Positions 6,289 through 10,550 of a stretch of DNA of 10,550 bases are shown in pieces. A program made the position numbers and the translations under genes. The notes under the pieces are model-generated. The model saw only the letters and a list, made by a program, of their open reading frames with translations. It was not told where the DNA came from and searched no databases. Location of the stretch: positions 1-10,550 of the forward strand of contig CAMLOB010000091.1 in assembly GCA_946481475.1 (NCBI GenBank). The letters are read 5' to 3'. Source of the stretch: an uncultured Chlorobiota bacterium. Its GTDB lineage: Bacteria; Bacteroidota; Kapaibacteriia; OLB7. The first letter of the stretch is position 1. Every line of letters begins with the position of its first letter.

Positions 6289-7617
6289 CTACCAGACCTG
6301 AAAACTTCCCGACTCCACCACGTTCCCCTTTTCAGTCATCCGATAGAGATAGACGCCCGGCCTCAGAATGCCGAGATCGATCTTCTCACCCGGTGCCGAG
6401 AGTTTATATTCCGCAACAATCTTTCCAACCGGATCGACGATGACGAGTGAGTGTCCGCTCAGAGCCTCTCTCCCCCGATCGACGATCAGCATCCGTCGTT
6501 CTCCACTCCGGGAAGTTACCGGAAGGACATGCCGATGCGATCCGGAAGCTTCCCCGGAAGAAACGGTGGAGATATTGCTTTCATATTTCAATACCACCCC
6601 CTCGGTGCCGACGGCGTAGGCGACGGAAGGACCGGTATAGAGAACCCACGTCAGAAGCTGTGCGGTGTTCGTTACCGTGTCGTGCCAGGTCTTGCCGCCG
6701 TCATCGGTCCGGACGATCGCCCCCTCCGTCCCGACCGAAAACCCGTGATCGGCGTCGATAAAGTCGAGCGAAACCAGCGTGAACAGGGAGGACGTAAAGA
6801 TCCGTTCCCAGCTCTCCCCCGCATCGGTTGTTTTGTAGATATCGCCGCTGAACTCGAATGTTTCCGGATCCACTCCGGTCAGCACGCTGTAGCCGGTCGA
6901 CTCATCGAGGAAGTCGATACCGTTGATGAGGGAGAATTCACCGAAGTCCTCCATCAGTTCCCATGAAGCGGTGGATTGAGAAGCATCGGCATTGCGGCAA
7001 CGGTAGATTCTGTTATCGATCCCTCCGATCTCTCCGGCAGCCAGAAAGAGTGTGGCGGACGTTACCAGATCGAGCCGCGAGACGTGCATCCCCTCTTCTT
7101 CCATCAGTATCCGATAGCTCTCTCCTCCGTTATCAGTTCGCACGACATAGCCCTGACCGGTCTCCGGATCTCCGCCACCGATCACGCCGACCGAAGCGCT
7201 GACGAAATCCAAAGCGTTGAAACTTCCGACCAGCTCATCGAATGTCCGGGAGGACCAGTTGTCGCCGGCATCGGAGGTTGAAAGGATGACCGGACAGTTA
7301 CACGAGAGCTCCCGTCCGGCAACGATTCCGTTGTTTCGATCCGAAAAGTAGATGGCATTCAGCTCCACGTCAGAAAACCGTTCGATTCCCCATGTCTGCC
7401 CGCCGTCAACCGTCCGGGCCAGTTGTGCCTGTACGCTTCCATTATCGTACTCGGTCCATCCGACCGTATATCCCTCATCGGGGCTGAGAAAAGAGGCCGA
7501 GCGATAATGAGTCGGAGTTCCGACCGGATCAACCGCTATCCACCTCCCTTGAGCGTGAAGTGTGTATCCGATCGATAAAACAAACGCCGCAACGGCGATG
7601 GCGGTATACTTTTTCAT
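6289..7617 (-). CDS. Secreted Ycf48/BNR-like beta-propeller protein with T9SS sorting domain
   Basis: A 442-residue exported protein. The N-terminus is a Sec signal peptide (MKK, a hydrophobic run at 5-20, likely cut after HAQ at 21-23). The body carries at least five propeller-blade signatures of the (S/T)DxGxxW/Y type: TVDGGQTW (69-76), TSDAGDNW (114-121), TDNGGESY (161-168), TTDAGESW (263-270) and TDDGGKTW (304-311). Each is followed by a strand reading like LxxIxFxDxxxGxxVG, as in Ycf48/HCF136 and BNR-repeat proteins. Residues from about 365 on (ending PGVYLYRMTEKGNVVESG, then SFQVW) resemble a type-A sorting domain, which sends proteins through the type IX system to the cell surface or medium. 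The role is unknown; a photosynthetic function is not implied, since such propellers are common in secreted FCB proteins. No RBS precedes the ATG, as is frequent in Bacteroidota. Convergent with the dehydrogenase and divergent from the next gene. Confidence 0.85.
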   Translation of the reverse strand: MKKYTAIAVAAFVLSIGYTLHAQGRWIAVDPVGTPTHYRSASFLSPDEGYTVGWTEYDNGSVQAQLARTVDGGQTWGIERFSDVELNAIYFSDRNNGIVAGRELSCNCPVILSTSDAGDNWSSRTFDELVGSFNALDFVSASVGVIGGGDPETGQGYVVRTDNGGESYRILMEEEGMHVSRLDLVTSATLFLAAGEIGGIDNRIYRCRNADASQSTASWELMEDFGEFSLINGIDFLDESTGYSVLTGVDPETFEFSGDIYKTTDAGESWERIFTSSLFTLVSLDFIDADHGFSVGTEGAIVRTDDGGKTWHDTVTNTAQLLTWVLYTGPSVAYAVGTEGVVLKYESNISTVSSGEASGSHRHVLPVTSRSGERRMLIVDRGREALSGHSLVIVDPVGKIVAEYKLSAPGEKIDLGILRPGVYLYRMTEKGNVVESGSFQVW

Positions 7618-7720
7618 AGAGTCGTGTATTTGATGTGATGTTTCAGCCGTGATATTACAACGATCGATCCCCTTGACGTGAAAGGAGAATCATCCTCTCA
7701 CGCCTCACGGTTGATCACCC

Positions 7721-7761
7721 CCGGCTGCAAGAAAAATCACGTACAGGATTGCCGGCTGCAA
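7721..7761 (+). repeat. 10-bp direct repeat pair in the divergent spacer
   Basis: CCGGCTGCAA occurs at 7721-7730 and 7752-7761, start to start 31 bases, about three helical turns, so both copies would face the same side of the DNA. Each is followed by an A-rich stretch (GAAAAAT and ACAGAAAT). Placed between divergent genes, it could be a paired binding site; no known regulator motif was recognised. Confidence 0.45.
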
Positions 7762-7768
7762 ACAGAAA

Positions 7769-7808
7769 TTCCGGCAACTTGTAGAAGTTCAAGACACTTC
7801 TGCCGGAA
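7769..7808. repeat. Inverted repeat upstream of the 513-residue protein gene
   Basis: TTCCGGCA (7769-7776) and TGCCGGAA (7801-7808) are exact reverse complements. The pairing can extend inward through GAAG (7784-7787) with CTTC (7797-7800) across a one-sided bulge. It ends 30 bases before the ATG at 7839, so if transcribed it would form a leader hairpin. It is not a terminator, as no T-run follows. Confidence 0.5.
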
Positions 7809-7838
7809 TGCGGAAGGGACAGACAGTAATCGGAAGCA

Positions 7839-9380
7839 ATGGCATATTCGGACGATCTCTATCAACTGGTCAGGTCGATGACGAAAGGGGAGAAGCGTCG
7901 CTTCAGACTCTTTGCAACCCGCTACAGGCAGGAAAAGATCTACCTGCGGCTGTTCGACGAGCTGAATCGTCAGAAAGAGTACGACGAGGAGGGTCTGCGG
8001 GAAAAGTTTCGGGAGGAGGCGGGAATCACACAGTTCCACGTCGTAAAGAACTACCTCTACAGGATGATTATGAAATCCCTCCACACGTTCGAACAAAGGA
8101 GTTCGCCGCAAGCGAAGGTAGAAGACCTGATTACGGACATTCGCCTTCTCTACGAACGGGGACTCTTCAAACAGGCCTGGAAAGTATGGCGACAGGCAAG
8201 CGGAGCGGCCGCCCCTTGCGACGACCCTCATCTGCATCTGACATTGACGGAGTGGCGATATCGACTTTCGGGAAAAACATCGACCTCGCTTGAACATCCG
8301 GACGAGATCCACAACGCCCGCATCGATGCGCTCGGCAGCCTGGAAAAACGGTATCGGTATCAGTATTTGAACGAACGAATGGGGAACATCTGTACAAGTT
8401 CACCCCGACGCTCGGCAGAGCAGGAGACCGAGCTTGCCTCACTTATGGGCGATCCTCTGTTGGCCTCCCCCCCTTCGGATTCCTCCTGGCGGAATCGGAA
8501 CATCTATTACTGGTCCCGGGCAACCTATCATCGTGCGACCGGCCTGCCCCGACAGAGTCTGGCAATGATGCTGGAATCGAAGAGACTGTACGATCAGGTT
8601 CCCGAGAGGAAGCGTATCTACTGTTCGGAGTACGTGATGGTGATGGGAAATCTGCTGACGCTGGCCAGAATACTGGAAGACTATGACCTGTATGAGAGGC
8701 TGCTGGAGGAACTGAAGAGCATACCACGAACGGAATTCAACAAGGACACGGTCCCGGCAACCCGATTACGTTCTTTTTACTGCGAGACGCTCTATCTGGC
8801 GACGCTCGACCTGGAAACGGTGCGTGGGAATTTCGATCTCTGCATCGGGATGGCTTCGGAGATCGATGCATTCCTGCGGGATTCGGCATCCTATCGTTAC
8901 GGCATACAACGGAACTACATCAGGCTTCTGCTGGCCTATGCTTTCTTTGCCTGCGGAGATGTGACGTCAGCACGAAACAGAGTCAACCAACTCCTGAGTC
9001 CGGGAGAACCGCGCAAAGGACGGGCAGCTTATTACGCCGCACGGGAACTGGAGTTGATGATTCATTATGAGTTGGGGAATCATGATCTTCTTGAAAGTCT
9101 TGAACGCTCTCTCCGGACCCGTCTGAATTCGCAGCAACTTGCCGGAACATATGAAACAACCATCCTCCGCTTCTTCCGTACGGTTGTCTCCGGATCTCCG
9201 ATCAACCGAACTCCGGACATCTATGAACCGACGGAGACTCCGATCATCTTTCCTCATATCGACTTCCCGGCATGGATCGAGGCGAACGGAACAGGAGAGG
9301 AATTTCGCCGGATCGTGCAGCGTCGTTTTCTGCAGAAGAGAAGATTTCTTCCCGGCACATCGCCCATTGAAGATCTTTGA
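7839..9380 (+). CDS. Uncharacterised helical-repeat protein (Bacteroidota family with N-terminal EKRRF motif)
   Basis: A 513-residue protein without signal peptide or membrane segment, so probably cytoplasmic. The N-terminal 85 residues carry LVRSMTKGEKRRFRLFATR (10-28), YLRLFDELNRQKEYDEEGL (35-53) and VVKNYLYRMIMKSL (68-81). I recall the same order (L.KSL.K.EKR.FKLF, then YL.LFDAI..Q..YDE, then KNYLY..ILKSL) in hypothetical proteins of Bacteroidota and relatives. The rest is charged and largely alpha-helical, with paired-helix stretches such as LITDIRLLYERGLFKQAWKV (97-116) that look like TPR/SEL-type solenoid repeats, suggesting a protein-binding scaffold. No catalytic motif is seen and no function is known to me. 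The ATG at 7839 has a GGAAG too close (2 bases) to be a good RBS, but the start agrees with the conserved N-terminal block. The gene stands alone, divergent from the propeller gene. Confidence 0.85.
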   Translation: MAYSDDLYQLVRSMTKGEKRRFRLFATRYRQEKIYLRLFDELNRQKEYDEEGLREKFREEAGITQFHVVKNYLYRMIMKSLHTFEQRSSPQAKVEDLITDIRLLYERGLFKQAWKVWRQASGAAAPCDDPHLHLTLTEWRYRLSGKTSTSLEHPDEIHNARIDALGSLEKRYRYQYLNERMGNICTSSPRRSAEQETELASLMGDPLLASPPSDSSWRNRNIYYWSRATYHRATGLPRQSLAMMLESKRLYDQVPERKRIYCSEYVMVMGNLLTLARILEDYDLYERLLEELKSIPRTEFNKDTVPATRLRSFYCETLYLATLDLETVRGNFDLCIGMASEIDAFLRDSASYRYGIQRNYIRLLLAYAFFACGDVTSARNRVNQLLSPGEPRKGRAAYYAARELELMIHYELGNHDLLESLERSLRTRLNSQQLAGTYETTILRFFRTVVSGSPINRTPDIYEPTETPIIFPHIDFPAWIEANGTGEEFRRIVQRRFLQKRRFLPGTSPIEDL

Positions 9381-9488
9381 GTCCCGATTCCTGTATACCC
9401 CGCATTCCCGGCAGGAGGAAAATGTTCTTCCCCCCTGGGGATGCGGACGTTCGGGCCGGGGATAACCGGCTTCCTCCGGACCTCCCGG

Positions 9489-9506
9489 CGTCGGCTGAAG
9501 CCGACG
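9489..9506. repeat. REP-like palindrome
   Basis: CGTCGGC (9489-9495) and GCCGACG (9500-9506) form a perfect 7-bp stem on a TGAA loop, followed by GCTACTTCG. Compact GC-rich palindromes of the GTCGGCTGAAGCCGAC kind are scattered in many bacterial genomes as REP elements moved by RAYT transposases. Membership here is an inference from form only. Confidence 0.4.
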
Positions 9507-9584
9507 GCTACTTCGATCAATCGCGCATTGACGTTCCCGCTGCACAAGGAAGGTCCGTCACTCCGATCAGTGCCTCTCCGTCTG

Positions 9585-9629
9585 ATCCGTGTACCATTCC
9601 CGGAGAGTTACCGGAAACGGTACACGGAT
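9585..9629. repeat. Inverted repeat with 11-bp perfect arms
   Basis: ATCCGTGTACC (9585-9595) and GGTACACGGAT (9619-9629) are exact reverse complements. The 23-base loop itself contains TTCCCGG and CCGGAA, which can pair with one bulged base, giving a two-level hairpin. No T-tract follows on either strand, so it is a poor terminator candidate. Confidence 0.65.
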
Positions 9630-9647
9630 GACGCGGATCGGACGGAT
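9625..9647 (+). repeat. CGGAT repeated three times at 9-bp period
   Basis: CGGAT occurs at 9625-9629, 9634-9638 and 9643-9647, each exactly 9 bases after the last, with variable GACG/CGGA fillers. The first copy is the end of the right arm of the preceding inverted repeat. Confidence 0.7.
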
Positions 9648-9729
9648 TCAGAACACTCGCAAATCGACATTCAACATTCGCACGTCCGTGCCGGTGAAGC
9701 ACATATTCTTGCCCCGCCCCCCCATACTC

Positions 9730-9790
9730 CACAAACTCTCCTCTCCATAAACTCTACGAACTCCATAAACTCTACGAACTCCATAAACTC
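9730..9790 (+). repeat. 9-bp tandem array ending in AACTC
   Basis: Five contiguous 9-base units alternate exactly: CATAAACTC (9746-9754), TACGAACTC (9755-9763), CATAAACTC (9764-9772), TACGAACTC (9773-9781) and CATAAACTC (9782-9790). A further unit, CACAAACTC, sits at 9730-9738 before a 7-base interruption. The array ends 6 bases before the stop codon of the minus-strand peptidase gene, so it would be the start of that gene's 3' untranslated region. Confidence 0.95.
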
Positions 9791-9796
9791 TCTCCC

Positions 9797-10550
9797 CTAC
9801 ATCCTCCGCGCCGCACGGAACGCCCCGGTATAGAGCGACGGCGTCTGCACCCCGTTCTTCAGGAAATATCTGTCCAACAACGACACGCCTCCGTAATCCC
9901 CCATCGTCGGGCCGTTCATCTTCTTGCGGCTGGAGATGAAGCGACGGAATCCGTTGTTGTCGAGACCGAGATACATGCCGACGTGATCGATCCGGCTTCC
10001 GTCGGAGGCATCGGCATCGAAGAAGACGAGGTCGCCGATCTGCAGACCGGTGAAGCTGGTCGCCTGCGATCCCGAGTTTGCGATGATGATCGTTCCGACT
10101 CCGGATTCATAGATCTCGTACGACTTCCGGGGCATCCCGGCAAAGGAGGAAGCGGTGTCGTGCTTCAACGGAATCCGGTCGCCGTAACGATATCCGGCAA
10201 GACTGCGACGGTATCCCCAGATCATCCGCATGAAGCCGGAACAATCGAGCGAGCCGATCTGATCGGTCTCCGGATTGTCGGTGTAACTGTCGTAGTCGTA
10301 TGTCCAGGAGAGCCCCGGATAGTCGTTGAAGTCCGAGCCTTCCATCCGCTTCGTGCTGTCGTTCGGGTCGATCGGTCCGTAATCGGCATCGCCGGCAATC
10401 CGTACTCCTCTGGAAAGAATGTCGGGAGCGCCGTGAATGTACTGCATAGAGATCGCCAGAACGTCCGGCGTCCCCGCATCGTTGGCCGCACGGGCTTTGG
10501 CAAGCCAGAGAAGATTGACCGAATCGGCAAACGGAGCCGGCAAGGTGCGG
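9797..10550 (-). CDS. NlpC/P60 family cell-wall peptidase, 5' end outside window
   Basis: The C-terminal 250 residues of a probable peptidoglycan endopeptidase of the NlpC/P60 (C40) family, cysteine peptidases that cleave stem peptides in the cell wall. Counting from the TTG at 10543, the nucleophile is Cys101 in SLDCSGFMRMIWG, the usual IGDLVFF strand is at 169-175, and the base is His187 in RIDHVGMYLG. The gene closes with FISSRKKMNGPTMGDYGGVS (202-221) and AFRAARRM, a tail I associate with actinobacterial members. The frame is open to the right edge (Arg-Thr-Leu before the TTG), and PAPFADSVNLLWLAKARAA does not look like an N-terminus, so the protein is truncated by the window. Whether it has a signal peptide cannot be seen. 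The region before the Cys (DPNDSTKRMEGSDF, then W.YDYDSYTDN) is acidic and of unknown role. The stop codon is TAG at 9799-9797. Confidence 0.87.
   Translation of the reverse strand, partial: RTLPAPFADSVNLLWLAKARAANDAGTPDVLAISMQYIHGAPDILSRGVRIAGDADYGPIDPNDSTKRMEGSDFNDYPGLSWTYDYDSYTDNPETDQIGSLDCSGFMRMIWGYRRSLAGYRYGDRIPLKHDTASSFAGMPRKSYEIYESGVGTIIIANSGSQATSFTGLQIGDLVFFDADASDGSRIDHVGMYLGLDNNGFRRFISSRKKMNGPTMGDYGGVSLLDRYFLKNGVQTPSLYTGAFRAARRM

Larger units (their letters stand above)
9381..9796. other. Repeat-rich convergent spacer
   Basis: These 416 bases separate the 513-residue protein gene from the convergent peptidase gene. I find no credible gene in them: the open frames on both strands are built from repeats. 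The contents, listed separately, are a REP-like palindrome, a long-loop inverted repeat, a CGGAT triplet, an ATTCAACATTC element (9669-9679) identical in reverse to one before ispG, and a 9-bp tandem array. No clear intrinsic terminator was identified for either neighbour. Confidence 0.7.

Noticed and set aside
6514..6524. AGTTACCGGAA shared with 9606-9616, with similar flanks, as another dispersed repeat
   Set aside because: One copy is inside the coding sequence of the propeller protein and the match is short; chance is the simpler explanation.
7678..7881. Small plus-strand open frame with AAAGGAG nearby in the divergent spacer
   Set aside because: It overlaps the start of the 513-residue gene in another frame, contains the direct and inverted repeats, and shows no protein-like motif.
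9441..9833. Plus-strand open frame reading through the 9-bp array as SINSTN repeats
   Set aside because: A 9-bp repeat gives a three-residue repeat in every frame; the frame runs antisense into the peptidase gene and has no RBS or domain.

Overview
The window looks like a chromosomal segment from a fairly GC-rich member of the FCB group (Bacteroidota, or a relative such as Ignavibacteriota/Kapabacteria). Four things point there: a rhomboid protease with the C-terminal 'ILDKI..G..SLT.EE' tail usual in Bacteroidota, a secreted protein ending in what looks like a type-A type IX secretion (T9SS) sorting domain, a helical protein with the N-terminal 'SMTKGEKRRFRLF' signature known to me from Bacteroidota hypothetical proteins, and two TAnnTTTG elements of the Bacteroidota -7 type upstream of genes. 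Genus or species cannot be given from this sequence alone.

Layout, left to right. A rhomboid protease gene (44-985, +) is followed by a 239-base spacer carrying an imperfect long inverted repeat. Then comes ispG (1225-2397, +) for isoprenoid precursor synthesis by the MEP pathway, ended by a clear intrinsic terminator (2435-2470). The 412 bases between that terminator and ppsA hold a decayed minus-strand remnant resembling a T9SS sorting domain, a perfect inverted repeat and a candidate promoter. Phosphoenolpyruvate synthase (ppsA, 2883-5306, +) and a short-chain dehydrogenase (5343-6107, +) probably form an operon; they are separated by 36 bases that begin with four exact AACAC units. A 13-bp-stem hairpin separates them from a convergent minus-strand gene (6289-7617) for a secreted Ycf48/BNR-like beta-propeller. 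A divergent 221-base spacer with direct and inverted repeats leads to an uncharacterised helical-repeat protein (7839-9380, +). A 416-base convergent spacer (9381-9796) is packed with small repeats: a REP-like palindrome, an 11-bp-arm inverted repeat, a CGGAT triplet array and a 9-bp tandem array. The window ends inside a minus-strand NlpC/P60 cell-wall peptidase whose 5' end lies outside.

The genes are mostly independent housekeeping or envelope functions: membrane proteolysis, isoprenoid synthesis, gluconeogenesis, an NAD-linked oxidoreductase, a secreted propeller and a peptidoglycan hydrolase. I see no defence island, prophage, CRISPR array, RNA gene or coherent new multi-gene system. What merits a second look is the intergenic repeat content, in particular 9-bp-period arrays and an ATTCAAC-type element shared by two spacers, together with the T9SS-tail relic, the short form of IspG and the uncharacterised 513-residue protein.
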